In this document: piece after piece, positions 32,851-44,137 of the stretch
Numbering within the stretch: position 1 is the stretch's first letter
Layout: the number at the start of each line of letters is the position of its first letter
Source of the DNA: Chrysemys picta bellii
Taxonomy: Eukaryota > Chordata > Testudines > Emydidae
Assembly: GCF_011386835.1 (NCBI RefSeq)
Contig: NC_088791.1
Location: 13,950,998 to 14,014,997, forward strand
Length of the DNA: 64,000 bases
Direction: 5' to 3'
Position numbers and translations under genes: made by a program
Notes under the pieces: model-generated
Database searches by the model: none
What the model saw: only the letters and a program-made list of their open reading frames with translations
Told to the model about the DNA's origin: nothing

Positions 32851-33697
32851 TGTTACTAGCATACATGTGAGCATGCTTCCATGTAGATCACTATTGTTCT
32901 TGACTGCACTGTGAATGGGATTAAACCAGTTGTATGCATATAAGACCTAGGCTTTAAGAATCCAAGTATAATTTCTGAGTCTCATACCTGTGTTTAGATT
33001 AGGTGAGGCCTCAAATCAGAGTTTTGATTTGCATTTTCCAAGGCACTGCATCAGGCAAAGTTGCTCATTTCGGGACACATCCCATACAGTGATGAGAGCC
33101 CGCAACTGTAATTGATATCAGTGTGAGTTGAGGACACTCAACATGTCACATAAGTAGGCAGATGGTAGATTTCTGGAAATAACAGGCACTAACGTTGGGT
33201 GAATGCTGCAAAAATGTTCTGTGTATTGTTATTCAAATTATTTTTTTTTTAATCATTTTGACTGTGCATGTCCCCTTCACATTTGATTTCCATAAATATT
33301 CTAGTATATGAATTTCCTGGCAGGAATGCTTGTGGAAAAAGCAAATTATGCAGAACACTGACTGAAGTCACATTTGGAATGTGCAGTTGCAGTAAGTTAG
33401 TAGTCACAATTAATTTAGTTGCTCTAAGAGTTACATTCATCCAATCAGAAAACAGAATCATGCTACATGTCCTACATGTCCAATCAAAACAATATATCAA
33501 CTAATCTCAGCCATCCACTGCAGACCAAAAATTATTAGCAGATAGTCTTTGGTAAATAATATTGCACAAAGAACAGATTGCAGAAAATCACAATCTGTTT
33601 ATGGGCAATTCTTAAGGAACTTGATGAGCAAGGCCCCAATCCTACAAAGTCTGACACATGGAGTACCTTCACAAATGTGAGTAGTCCCATTGGTTTT
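32851..33697. other. Non-coding stretch, nothing recognised
   Basis: No gene is supported. A piece of the ancient dispersed text (AGTCCCATTGGTTTTGGG) lies at the right edge. Confidence 0.45.
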
Positions 33698-33979
33698 GGG
33701 TTGTCTACACAGTAGATGGGAGGGTGCTTCCTAGTGTGGGTAGACAGCCGTGTGCTAGCTCTGGTCAAGCTAGCATGCTAAAAATAGCAGCATGGGTCAT
33801 GGCAGCCCAGATGGCAGGATGGCAGCTTGGGCTAACTACCTGAGTATGTGCCCAAGTTGGGCACTACCTGAGTTGGACAGGTTTGTACATGGGTGGCTCA
33901 CCTGTGCTACTATTTTTAATGCCCCAGCTCTTGCAGAGCAAGTACCTGCCTCCCTACCTGCACTGTGAGATACTCACCC
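33698..33979. mobile_element. Harbinger-like MITE, diverged
   Basis: It begins GGGTTGTCTACAC and ends near GAGATACTCACCC. Its internal AGCTAGCATGCTAAAAATAG (33769-33788) is shared with the MITE at 50967-51274, and in inverted sense with 61575-61932. TSD not clear. Confidence 0.6.
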
Positions 33980-34122
33980 AGCTGCCGAGGAGATCTATCC
34001 TTTAATGGGACTACTCCTGTGTAAAGTGATTCACATGCACAAACATTTGCAGGATTAGAGTGTATGTGATTTGTGAATTATTCACCCACATGCTTCACGC
34101 TGAATGTCTCTGAAGGCTTGAC

Positions 34123-34145
34123 TTTTTTTTTTTTTTTTTTTTTTT
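34123..34145. repeat. Poly-T run (23 bp)
   Basis: A homopolymer of 23 T precedes GGTGACATATCC. It could be the reversed A-tail of an unrecognised retroposon, but no body is evident. Confidence 0.85.
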
Positions 34146-34484
34146 GGTGACATATCCCCCTCGCTGGGCTTACCATGTATCCTGCAGATTGGGACACATC
34201 TGCCAGCAGCTCCAGTCGCTGATTGAAAGAATCACACTGGGCTCCAGAATTTTTCCAGTTACTCCACATTCTCATTCTGACAGCTCCAGTTCACCTCAGC
34301 TTCCTATGACATGGAAAAAAAAGATTTTTAATGGCGCGTGGAATGAGGTCTGAACATGGAAAATATGGAGCAGGAAGCAACTTTCTGCCTTGGATTGACA
34401 GCTGTACTTGACTTTTCCAAGAAAAACACTTCTTAAGGCTTTGGCTGCGACCCAACGCTCTGGCCTTACAGGGGAAGGATATGA

Positions 34485-34918
34485 CAGGGCAACAAAAATG
34501 GTGAGGGGGCTGGGGCACATGATTTACGAGGAGAGGCTGAGGGAACTGGGCTTATTTAGTCTACAGAAGAGAAGAGCAAGGGGGGATTTGATAGCAGCCT
34601 TCAACTACATGAAGGGGGGGGCATTAGGGTGTTCTTAGTGGTACCAGATGATAGAACAAGGAGTAATGGTCTCAAGTTGCAGTGGGGGAGGTCTAGGTTG
34701 GAGATTATGAAACACTATTTCACTAGGAGGGTGGTGAAGCACTGGAATGGGTTACCTAGGGAGGTGGTGGAATCTCCATCCTTAGAGGTTTTTAAGGCCC
34801 AGCTTGACAAAGCCCTGGCTGGGATGATTTACTGGGTGTTGGTCCTGCTTTGAGCAGGGGGTTGGACTAGATGACCTCCTGGGGTCTCTTCCAACCCTAA
34901 TCTTCTATGATTCTATGA
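34485..34918 (+). mobile_element. CR1 LINE 3'-end fragment
   Basis: The text encodes [41 protein letters not shown] (here as the motifs [17 protein letters not shown] and [13 protein letters not shown]), followed by the [19 protein letters not shown] region and then the 3' end TTCTATGATTCTATGAC. It is 5' truncated and has a frame change near 34625. Inactive. Confidence 0.93.
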
Positions 34919-35084
34919 CAGGCTGCTTTGCCATTAACTGTACAAATGATTAAATCTTGAGTTACTGAGAATAAATACCTCTGAGTATGATGGGAAAAAT
35001 GGCTTCCCATTAACAGGTCCCATTTAGGCACTTTTGGTTGATCAGCCACCATTAAAAAGAAATACATAAAATGATATAAGTGCT

Positions 35085-35705
35085 CCTGCCTCAGGACTGT
35101 ACCTTATGGAGGTTAGGAAACTTATCCAGGGGCAGGTTATTCCATAGCTACCTACTGCAGGGATCCTTGTGTCTTCCTCAGAAACATCTGGTATTGGATA
35201 TTGCCAGAGACAATATACTGGAGCCAGGGGTCCGCAACCTGTGGCATGCTTGCCAAAGGCGGCATGCGAGCTTATTTTTAGTGGCACTCTGCTGCCAGCT
35301 GGGGTCCCGGCCGCTGGCCCCGCTCAGCCCGCTGCCGGCCTGGATGGACGGAACCCCAGGCCGGCAGCGGGCTGAGCAGGGCCAGCGGCCAGGACCCTGG
35401 CTGGCAGGGGCTGGCAGATGGAACCCCAGACCGGCAGCGGGGTTCCGTCTGCCGCCCCCACTGCCGGTCTGGGATTCCGTCCATCGGCCCCTGCCAGCTG
35501 GGATCCCGGCCATCAGCCCCACTCAGCTCGCTGCCAGTCTGGGGTTCCTTCTGCTGGCCCCCGTAAATGTAAAATGTATTATTAGCACGTGAAACCTTAA
35601 ATTACAGTAAGGAAATGAAGACTTGGCACACCACTTCTCAAAGGCTGGACTATATGGATCAATAGTCTGATCAAGCATGGCAAAAACTTCTTTGTGTTTT
35701 CTTGT
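35085..35705 (+). mobile_element. CR1 LINE 3' end split by a hAT element
   Basis: The CR1 3' UTR runs to TATTGCCAGAGACAATATACTGG (ends near 35221). It resumes after 35647 with ACTATATGGATCAATAGTCTGA, matching GCTAGATGGACCATTGGTCTGA of the copy at 63440. The hAT element occupies 35225-35647. Confidence 0.85.
35225..35647. mobile_element. Non-autonomous hAT element inside CR1
   Basis: It begins CAGGGGTCCGCAACCTGTGG and ends GGTGTGCCA-type text reversed as TTGGCACACCACTTCTCAAA then GGCTG. CTGGA borders both sides, consistent with a decayed 8-bp TSD. The centre has GC-rich repeats of GCTGGCCCC/GGCCAGCGG type, which give a long but meaningless ORF (35080-35592). Confidence 0.82.
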
Positions 35706-38116
35706 TTGTTCATCTCATTAAAAATGAACCATTATTAATCATGTTCATCATGGTAGTTGCAAGGGACAATCCAGTAACGGGGCCCTACTATGCTTTCTGC
35801 CCCTACCCCTTTATATATTTGTTTTTGGAGCCAGAACCTCAGCTGATGTAAATTGGTCTTATCTCACCGAAGCCAATGGACATATGCTGATTTACACCAG
35901 CTGAGGTTCTGGCCCCTTATCCGCACATGAGAACAGGTACATTTTTATTGCAGTCCAATTATTTATTTTAAACCTGTCCTAACTGGTCTCCCTCATTCTC
36001 TTCCCAGAACACCTCCCTCAGCCCTTATGGTTCATCAAGATTATTCAGAGGTCCAGTTCTTTTTAAACCAAAAATACCGTGTCCATAACACAGTGAAGAT
36101 TTGTTCCTAACAATTCTTGATCCCTACCTGGATGACAGATGGGAGGACACAGCTGCTGTGCCCGGTTCTTTGGTCATCACCTGGAAATAAACACTTTAAG
36201 AGCTAGAGAAGCGGGGCAGCTAAGGGCACAGAAAATGGTTCTATCACATTGGAAGTCTACCTGGAAGTCTATGATGTTCCAAGTTGCATTGACTCCCCTT
36301 CTGTACTTTTCACCTTCTCCCCAGTCTGCCCTGCAAAGGAGAATTAAGTGAAGGAATGGGGGTGGAGGAGAGGAGGGGAAGGGAGGGACAGCCAGAGAAG
36401 AGTGATATCAAAGTAGCACTAGAGAAGAACCAGTACTCTTCACTACCACCGTGGGATAATCAAGGTTGCAGCCTCGGCTGGGTGGGGGTTTCCCATCTTC
36501 TCCCATCACTCACTCACCATGGGGTTAGAAACTGCTCCCCCTTGAGGACAGACTGGGAATGATGTGCTGAGAGCAGAGATGTCAGGTAGGCCTCTTCCAC
36601 AGGAGAAGATAATCAGGTCAATGGAGATGGTGGGTGAATATTATTAGGATGGCATTATAATTTGCAGAACTGGTTGAAATTGTCCAAATTTTGATTTTTC
36701 AATAAAAAAGGCAGGATGAATTTTGAAAATTCTTGGAGGTCTCAGTAAAAATTGGGGACCCTTTGTGCTGGGTACTGTCAATAACCACTCAAAAAGTGCC
36801 TGTAAAAATGCATCACCTAAATTTTCAAAAGTGATTAGTTATGTTTAAATTTTTGAGTCCCTAACTTGAGCTTCTTTAAAGGGGTCTAAGTTTCATAAGG
36901 GCAAAGACCAGATTTTAAATGTATTTAGGCACCCAGAGAGGTACATAAGCACCTAGTGGGGGTTTCAAAATGCCTGGGCATCTAATTTCCATTGACATCA
37001 ATGAGAATTAGGAGATTAGGCGCTTTGGAAAATCCCACTAGATGTCTCTCTGCATTTTGATGCACGTAAATACCATTAAAAATATAGCCCCAGGTGCTCC
37101 GCACTTTCTGAAAATCAGGACTGTTTATGGTGTCTCACGTAGGATACCAAATCTTTAGAGTACACAAAATCCTGAGTGATTTATTTTTCAAATGTAGGCC
37201 CCATCTTTATATGCCTTATTGGAAATGTAAATAAAAGCAAAAACTTTTATTGCAAACATGGGAGAAAAAACCATTAATTTTCCAAACTTTAGCTTGTTTT
37301 ATATTTATAACCTTTATTTCCATGGTGAGGATGCCTATTAAACTGACAAAAAGGGAATGGACGTAATAGAAATGAAATTGAGAGGAATAATGAGTGTTAT
37401 TTTATTATTTATAAGCATACAAATGTAATAGGAAAATAAACTAAGACATTTGTTTTAGAAATGCATTGCCACAAATAACATATAAATGATCATTTAATGT
37501 AATGAGGTTTTTTCCTTCTAATGAAGTGTAGTTCCTTTAAAAATAATCCATGAATAATGACAATAATGATTAATAAATATTAATAATTACCCATAATGGG
37601 TAATTAAAGTTTAATAATTAGTGTGAAAGTCACAAAAATAACAAGAAAGAACCATTTGATCATACTGAAACGTGCAGCATTTGAAGGATGTTGTATAATC
37701 ACTGCCGCATAGGTTAATGGTTGTCCATTTGAAGTCTGCACTCATTTATGTTCACGGTTATGGGAATGTAACAGTTGATAGAGCAGTTTGTGATAGAAAA
37801 ATTGAATATGTAAATATTATTCCAAATGTGAGTCCACTGTCATGGGGTTATCTCCGCAAATGCAGTTCTCATTGGCGCTATTCTACAAGCAGGTGCTTTT
37901 GAAGTGTCTTCTGTAAAAGTGGGTTTGACTTTGGCAAGTTATGGGCCACACTCTGAGCTTGATGAGGCAAATTCTCTGCTAGCATAAATCAGCATACCTC
38001 CATTTTACGTGAATAGAGCTATGCCTCTATACACAAGATGAGGAGCTGGCCTGAATTTTCTAAAGTCTGTCTGTATTACAGCTGAGTAGTCTCTCGAAGC
38101 AGGCGTCAGTCTCATG
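35706..38116. other. Non-coding stretch with ancient repeat traces
   Basis: TTTACACCAGCTGAGGTTCTGG is at 35891-35912. AAATTTTCAAAAGTGATTAG (36818) to TCTGAAAATCAGGAC (37108) forms a longer copy of the old TTTCAAAAGT repeat seen at 5895. 37490-37640 is very A/T-rich and contains a small palindrome, AATTACCCATAATGGGTAATT. No gene. Confidence 0.5.
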
Positions 38117-38241
38117 TAGAGTGACCAGACAGCAAGTGTGAAAAATTGGGACAATGGGTGGGGGGGTAATAGGAGCCTATATAAGACAAAGCCCCAAATA
38201 TCAGGACTGTCCCTATCAAATCGAGTCATCTGGTCACCCTA
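38117..38241. mobile_element. Small TIR MITE (125 bp)
   Basis: TAGAGTGACCAGACAGC at the left and CATCTGGTCACCCTA at the right are inverted termini. GTCTCATG (38109-38116) and GTTTCATG (38242-38249) form an 8-bp duplication with one mismatch, which suggests hAT. The centre has CCCAAATATCAGGACTGTCC. It is a common turtle repeat type. Confidence 0.82.
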
Positions 38242-38299
38242 GTTTCATGTGTTTCTAGTCCTAGGCCAGGAGGGATTTCCAGATGGTCTCCCCTCTTAG

Positions 38300-38400
38300 A
38301 GAGGGGAGGCAATGCATCATGGGAGATGTAGTTCAGACCATGAGCCGGGCCCATGAGGTAACTGAACTGCAACTCACATGAGGCATCATGGCAACATTTC
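38300..38400. repeat. CATCATGGGAGATGTAGTTC-type repeat
   Basis: GCATCATGGGAGATGTAGTT at the left and GAGGCATCATGGCAAC at the right enclose ATGAGGTAACTGAACTGCAA. The last text recurs as filler at the 5' end of the CR1 at 40297-40319. Confidence 0.45.
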
Positions 38401-38809
38401 CAAATGAAAGTGTCTCAGTTTCTGGGTGTTTGGTTTTTAACAACAAATTTTTTTTTTTTTAGAAAGCAGACACTTTCTGCAAAAAAGTTCATTTCATCAA
38501 ACCCCCAATTTTCTGTCAAAAAAGAATTTGGATTGAAAAATGTCAACTAGCCCAATTTAGCAACTCCAAGAGGTGCTGTGTACCTTCAGCTCCCATGCTG
38601 CACCTCTTGGAAGTGTTCGATATCTTGCATCTTGCAAGATCCTCAAGCTACAGCCAGTTCCTTCTTACACGGAGATGATATCAAAAGAGAATCAGGGCTG
38701 GAACAAGGTAGGAGGTGAGTTGCCATACTTTGAGCTGTTGGTGAAGAGCGTCCTTCTCTAGTATAAAATCTCAATGCTTTGAACTTATATGATTGATACT
38801 GTGGAAGCT

Positions 38810-38960
38810 CCTGGAGTCTCCAATCAAGGATCAGGGCCCCATTGTGGTAGGTGCTGGAGTAAAATTGAAAATCCCTGTCTGAAAGATCTTATAATCAAAA
38901 CGTGAGGAGAAAAAACCAAAAGCACAACAGGGAGGACAAGGTGACAGTGCAACAATCATA
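38810..38960 (-). repeat. MIR/L2-like tail
   Basis: GATCAGGGCCCCATTGTGGTAGGTGCTGG is the reverse of the widespread tail, here in the motifs CCCCATTGTGGTAGGTGCTG and GAAAGATCTTATAATC. The body is missing. Confidence 0.5.
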
Positions 38961-38984
38961 TAGCAAGCAGCAGCCACAGAAGGC

Positions 38985-40425
38985 CCACTGCATGCTTTTC
39001 ATCCATAGAGCTCAAGAAGTTTTACAAAGGGTTTATTATTCCCACTTTACATAAGAACGTAAGAACGGCCATACTGGGTCAGACCAAAGGTCCATCAAGC
39101 CCAGTATCCTGTCCTCTGACAGTGGCCAATGGCAGTTCCCCCAGAGGGAATGAACAGAACCAGTTATCATCAAGTGATCCATGTTCTGTCACCCAATCCC
39201 AGGTTCTGGCAAAAAGAGGCTAGGTTCACCATTCCTGCCCCTCCTGGCTAATAGCCATTGATGGACCTATTTTCCATGAATCTATATAGCTCCCTTTTGA
39301 ACCCCGTTATAGTATTGGCCTTCACAACACCCTCTGGCAAGGAGTTCCAGAGGTTGACAGTGTGTTGCGTGAAAAAATACTTTCTTGTGTTTGTTTTAAA
39401 CCTGCTACCTATTAATTTCATTTGATGGCCCCTTGTTCTTGTATTATGAGAATAAGTAAATAACATTTCCTTATTTACTTTCTCTATACCACTCATGATT
39501 TTATAGACCTCTATCATATCCCCCCTTAGGCGCCTCTTTTCCAAGCTGAAAAGTCCCAGACTTATTAATCTCTCCTCATATGGAAGCCGTTCTATACCCC
39601 TAATCATTTTTGTTGCCCTTTTCTGAACCTTTTCCAATTCCAATATATCTTTTTTGAGATGGGGTGACCACATCTGCACACAGTATTCAAGGTGTGGGAA
39701 TACCATGGATTTATATAGAGGCAATATGATATTTTCTGTCTTATTATCTATCCCTTTCTTGATTATTCCCAACATTATTTTCGCTTTTTTGACTGCTGCT
39801 GCACATTAAGTGGATGATTTCAGAGAACTATCCACAATGACTCCAAGATCTCTTTCTTGAGTGGTAACAGCTAATCTAGACCCCATCATTGTATATGTAG
39901 AGTTGGGATTATGTTTTCCAATGTGCATTACTTTGCATTTATCAACATTAAATTTCATCTGCCATTTTGTTGCCCAGTCACCCAGTTTTATGAGATCCTT
40001 TTGTTGCTCTTCGCCGTCTGCCTGTGACTTAACTAGCTTGCGTAGTTCTGTATCATCTCCAAATTTTGCCACCTCACTGTTTACCCCTTTTTCCAGACCG
40101 TTTATGAATGTGTTAAATAGGACTGAGCCCAGTACAGATCCCTGGGGGACACCACTATTTACCTCTCTCCATTCTGAAAACTGACCATTTATTCCTACCC
40201 TTTGTTTCCTATCTTTTAACCAGTTACCAATCCATGAGAGAACCTTCCCTCTTATCCCATGACTGCTTATTTTGCTTACAAGCCTTTGGTGAGGGACATG
40301 AGGCAACTGAACTGCAACTTTACAGGTGGGGAAACTGAGGCACAGGAAGATTAAAGTCACTTGCCTGAGTCAGCATACTGAGTCTGTGGCTGAGCGGGGA
40401 GTAGAACCTAGGGTGAGATCCTGTG
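38985..40425 (-). mobile_element. MIR-like SINE, reverse, split by a CR1
   Basis: The left part ends with TTATTATTCCCACTTTACA (39033-39051). The right part starts ACTTTACAGGTGGGGAAACT (40317) and continues GTCACTTGCCTGAGTCAGC. ACTTTACA is present on both sides and is the 8-bp TSD of the inserted CR1. Confidence 0.82.
39052..40316 (-). mobile_element. CR1 LINE, 3' part of ORF2 and 3' UTR
   Basis: The - strand reads from 40300 to 39052. ORF pieces carry [20 protein letters not shown] (RT motif B) and KWQMKFNVDKCKVMHIGKHN, followed by [24 protein letters not shown] and the [11 protein letters not shown] end. The RT motif C region reads KFGDDTELRKL, so the DD pair is kept. The 3' end is GGTCTGACCCAGTATGG then TTCTTACGTTCTTA. 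The 5' end is truncated and bears unusual filler. It is a younger subfamily than 14022-16065. Confidence 0.92.
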
Positions 40426-40429
40426 CTGT

Positions 40430-40765
40430 GTGTGGTGTATTGAAAACTGTGCTAAAACCCCCAAGTTGTCACTTTAAATTGTAATAGTTTTTCCTGGCCC
40501 TGCTTGGAGGCTAGGGGCGATCTGTAGGGAACTGTCAGATATGGGGCTAGCAGCAGGCAGTCTGCATACAGAAAGCCTGAGAAGAAGGAGGGGTGAGCTG
40601 TGCCTCCTGTCCTGGAGCAGCCTGCTTCATCTCTCTCTGTTTTCAGGTTCTTGTGTGTTATTGTTCTGAATTCTAAGAAATAAAATAACGTTATGTTGCA
40701 ACCTTCCAGCAAGAGTATTTGTTTTTATTCAACTTCCCTGTGTGTATGCTGTGAACATAACACTG
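40430..40765 (+). mobile_element. Possible solo LTR fragment
   Basis: AAATAAAATAACGTTATGTTGC near 40678 and a following TATTTGTTTTTATTCAACTT look like an R/U5 with polyA signal of a turtle LTR. No TATA box, TSD or TG...CA ends were settled. Other origins are possible. Confidence 0.3.
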
Positions 40766-42295
40766 TGCCTCAATACACTTGCAACTCAGGGAGGGAGTTA
40801 ATGGAGGTTTTAAGCCACTTTTGTGCCTTCCAGATCCTAAGCTAGAGAGGCCCACAGTATAGCTTAGATTGGGCCTGTCTAAATTTCAGCTGCTTGCTAA
40901 GATCTGACGCGCAGACTACACCATTGCCTGGAACCTCTGCAGCACTGCATGCTCTGGTCCCACCCCTTTCATGTCCCTCCCTTCCCAGTTCCAGCTGCAG
41001 GGTACACCAGGGTTTGTGGTGGGGGTCCTTGCAGGCCAGCCATACAGCTGTCTTCAGCAATGTGTGTGGTGAGGGAGTCCTCCTGCAGCTGGATATAAGG
41101 CTTTTACGGCCCTTTTACGGCACTCTGGTTCTTTTACCTGGCATAACAGAGCTGGAGTGAGTGTGAGGATCCCACCCTTTGTATCTCTGCTCCTGCCCTA
41201 GGACAGCAGGGCTACTACAAGTATATAAGAACCTGAAAAATCCCTACCTGGTGCACTTTAAGGAAAACACGCAATAGAAGAAAATGACTGTGGACATTTG
41301 TGTGCGCAAGTGAGTGAAATTAGCTTTTCCCTGCAAATGGAGAATTAGAATGTTTCATGAAATTAATGGAAAAGAGGATCCTAGAAAGAACAAAGTGGGG
41401 CCTGGATAAATTAAAGATCTTATCTGAAACCAAACTGGAGTAATTGACTAAATTAACTTGTCTTAAAGAGACATGTACTGAGACATTGCAAAATAAAGAA
41501 AAGATAAAAGGGAATTAGAGACTGTAATATGGCACTGAGAAGAAACTGAAGGGAAGAGTAAGAATGCTGTTGTCAAAGGGGAAGAAGAAAGGTTTTACAT
41601 GCATATAAGTCACTAAACATGCCATTTCATTTTGCCACGAGAAGCCTAATCATCTTTCTATGGAGTCCCAACAAAGAAATTCAGCATTCAGATGATGTAT
41701 ATTGGGGAATAATTCAGACATGCTATAAGCAGATGCACCTCTTATTCAAATCATTGACTCTTTATTAATTTAAAGAGACAGCAGGGTTTTTTTCCTAATA
41801 CATGTGAATAGCAGGCATATCTTCCGTGGAGATTCATATTTGACCTTTTCCATCGATGTGTAAAGCTATGAGCTGAGGGGTGAAAACATTACCTTTTCCT
41901 CAAAAGCACTGTCGGAAATGACCAAATGGGCAACAATAGTTTTGTACCAAGAAAGCTGTATAATGAGAAATTCTCAGGTTATTGTGGTAGTATTCATGTG
42001 ATGATGCACTTTGCAAAAAAGCTAACAGCCTTAAAACCCTTTCTGTGTATGCTCAGCAGAACAAAGACACATGTACAACATCCTCAGTTTTGAAAATATT
42101 AGTACAGCATAAGGAAGATAATGATGCAAAACCCCTTCATATACTGAATAAAGCTTTTTTCCAAAAATCTTTTCTAATTCCTGATCAGAATACTAACATA
42201 GGATTGCATTAAGAAGATATCTTTAAGGGACTGGATTTATTAGCCTCCCAGACATGCTACAAAGCCCATTTTTTTTTCCGTGTAGGCATATAAGA
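40766..42295. other. Non-coding stretch, nothing recognised
   Basis: No gene or clear repeat was seen in this 1.5-kb stretch. Confidence 0.45.
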
Positions 42296-42440
42296 CATTA
42301 ATAAATAATAATAAAAATAACAATTATTAATATTAATTATTAATAATTTGTATTGCAGCTATGCTTAGCAGCCCCAAGAAGGGATTGGGCCCCACTCTGC
42401 TAGGTGCTGTAGGTCCCCCCTGCAAAAAACTAACAAAAAC
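42296..42440 (-). repeat. AT-rich tract and MIR/L2-like tail, reverse
   Basis: A run of TAATAA/TTATTA words (42300-42350) leads into TTTGTATTGCAGCTATGC and CCACTCTGCTAGGTGCTGTA, the reverse tail. Confidence 0.6.
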
Positions 42441-43119
42441 AAAAAAAATCCTGCCCCTGCCTTAAGATTTGTGCTGCACGTTGCCGAATCAATGGAATTT
42501 ACAGATGCTCAGCACCTTAAAGGACTGCGCTCTTGCAGAGGTGAATGGGGTGGGGCAGGCTGGAGTTATGTTGGGTCTATTGTTATTTAGAAGCCAGCTT
42601 TATTATACACATGGGTAATTCAAGAATGGCAGTCTGTAACTGTAAATTAAAAGGTATTTGTTTTAAAGGAAGGGCAGTGCCTAGAATTTAAGATAGGTTC
42701 TGATAAAATGAAAAGAGGTCTAAACATAAATCCGCTGCTGCTACCATGTGGTGCCATTTCCCCCAAATAACCCCTTGCTGCAAAAATAAATGGCGATTTT
42801 TAAAATATTTTAATGTTTATTACTGGAATATGTCCAACTACTTTAATGATTAATAATAATTAATAAATCAACGTGGGTTTTATAGCACTTTTTATTCCTA
42901 AGAACCAAGTCCCCAGTGTGCTCCACAGGACCAGTACACCATGCATTTCACAGGGTCCTCTACATCCTGCAGGAAAATGCAGCCATCTCCTTGGTGGTAT
43001 GGCCCCAGCAGTGCTGCACAGCCATCTAGGACAGAAAGGGTGCAGGGAGCCAGAGACACAGTGAGCAAGTGAAGTTCTGCTGAGTAGAAGTCCCTGCAGA
43101 GGGTGGTAAATCCCCCCCC
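42441..43119. other. Non-coding stretch, nothing recognised
   Basis: No gene is supported. A C-run at 43112-43124 precedes the PLE tail. Confidence 0.45.
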
Positions 43120-43130
43120 CCCCCATCCTT

Positions 43131-43217
43131 AAAAAGAAGAACAGGAGTACTTGTGGCACCTTAGAGACTAACAAATTTATTAGAGCATAAGCTTTCGTGG
43201 ACTACAGCCCACTTCTT
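43131..43217 (-). mobile_element. Short PLE end insertion with 11-bp TSD
   Basis: The 87 bp run from AAAAAGAAGAACAGG to AGCCCACTTCTT, reverse-oriented PLE 3' region. CCCCCATCCTT flanks it on both sides (43120-43130 and 43218-43228). It lacks the last 30 or so bases of the PLE (GCGGATAC...). It has no coding capacity. Confidence 0.92.
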
Positions 43218-43228
43218 CCCCCATCCTT

Positions 43229-43880
43229 GTGAAATGGGTTTGTAAATTATACCTCCCCAATGCCGTGTGCCAGGGAGCAGAGGTCTGTCTGGGTTCCTGC
43301 TTTATAGCATGCAGGGGATTACGGGAGAGGGGCAGGAATGGGGAGTGGGAGGAACAGACCCTGTGGATTCATCATTATGCGGATCCATTGTGGAGGAGGC
43401 AAGGGTAGTGTGCTGGAAGAGCAGGGACTGTGGCATCCCCCTCAGGGTTTCGTAGCAAGCACAGAGAGGCTCCCCAGCATCTCTACAGGCTGTGGAATCC
43501 CACAGATCTGGCCATGTACATCTTATCTACTTTGGCAGGATTCCCTCCGATGCAAACAATAGCTTCTCCATTTGAAACTGTCAGGAGCATTTAGGTAGGC
43601 CAGGGTGCAATACCTGTGTTGGAATCTGGCCAGGATGGAGATGCGCCCCTACTCTTCGAAAAAAATGCAGTGGGATCTTTGTGCTCAGGAGACCCTCTGC
43701 AGGCCTTCACTGAAAAAATGGCGCCTCCTACATCAATAAATGTGTCTTATTCTATTCAGCAACTTTATATCATCTTTCCAGGGTTAAATGAATACAGCAT
43801 GAGTCTTTTATTTCAGCACAATGGGCTAGATTGCAAGCGAATCTTCCCTGGCGATGCCGGGCATTAATCTCCCTGCACCC
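43229..43880. other. Non-coding stretch, nothing recognised
   Basis: No gene or repeat is supported. Confidence 0.45.
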
Positions 43881-44137
43881 CAGCGATTCTCAAACTGTGG
43901 GTTGGGACTCCAAAGTGGGTCGGCCTGGAGCCAAAGCTGAAGCCTGAGCCCTACTGCCCAGGTCTCAGGTTACAGGCCCGCTGCCTGGGGCTGAAGCCCT
44001 AGAGCTTCGGCTTTGACCTACCTCGCCCGGGGCGGCGGGGCTCGGGCTGGCTCAGGCTTCGGTCCCCCCTCCTGGGGTCGTGTAGTAATTTTTGTCATCA
44101 GAAGGGGGTCGTGGTGCAATGAAGTTTGAGAACCCCT
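43881..44137. mobile_element. Non-autonomous hAT element (257 bp)
   Basis: It begins CAGCGATTCTCAAACTGTGG and ends GAAGTTTGAGAACCCCTT, so the CTCAAACT terminus is inverted at both ends. The body has GC-rich GCTCGGGCTGGCTCAGG text and TGTAGTAATTTTTGTCATC near the right end, a familiar turtle form. No clean 8-bp duplication is visible. A second GTTTGAGAACACC lies directly after it. Confidence 0.75.

Noticed and set aside
35080..35592. 170-codon ORF
   Set aside because: It crosses the junction of a CR1 end and a GC-rich hAT element; the sequence is repeat-derived and similar ORFs lie on the opposite strand.
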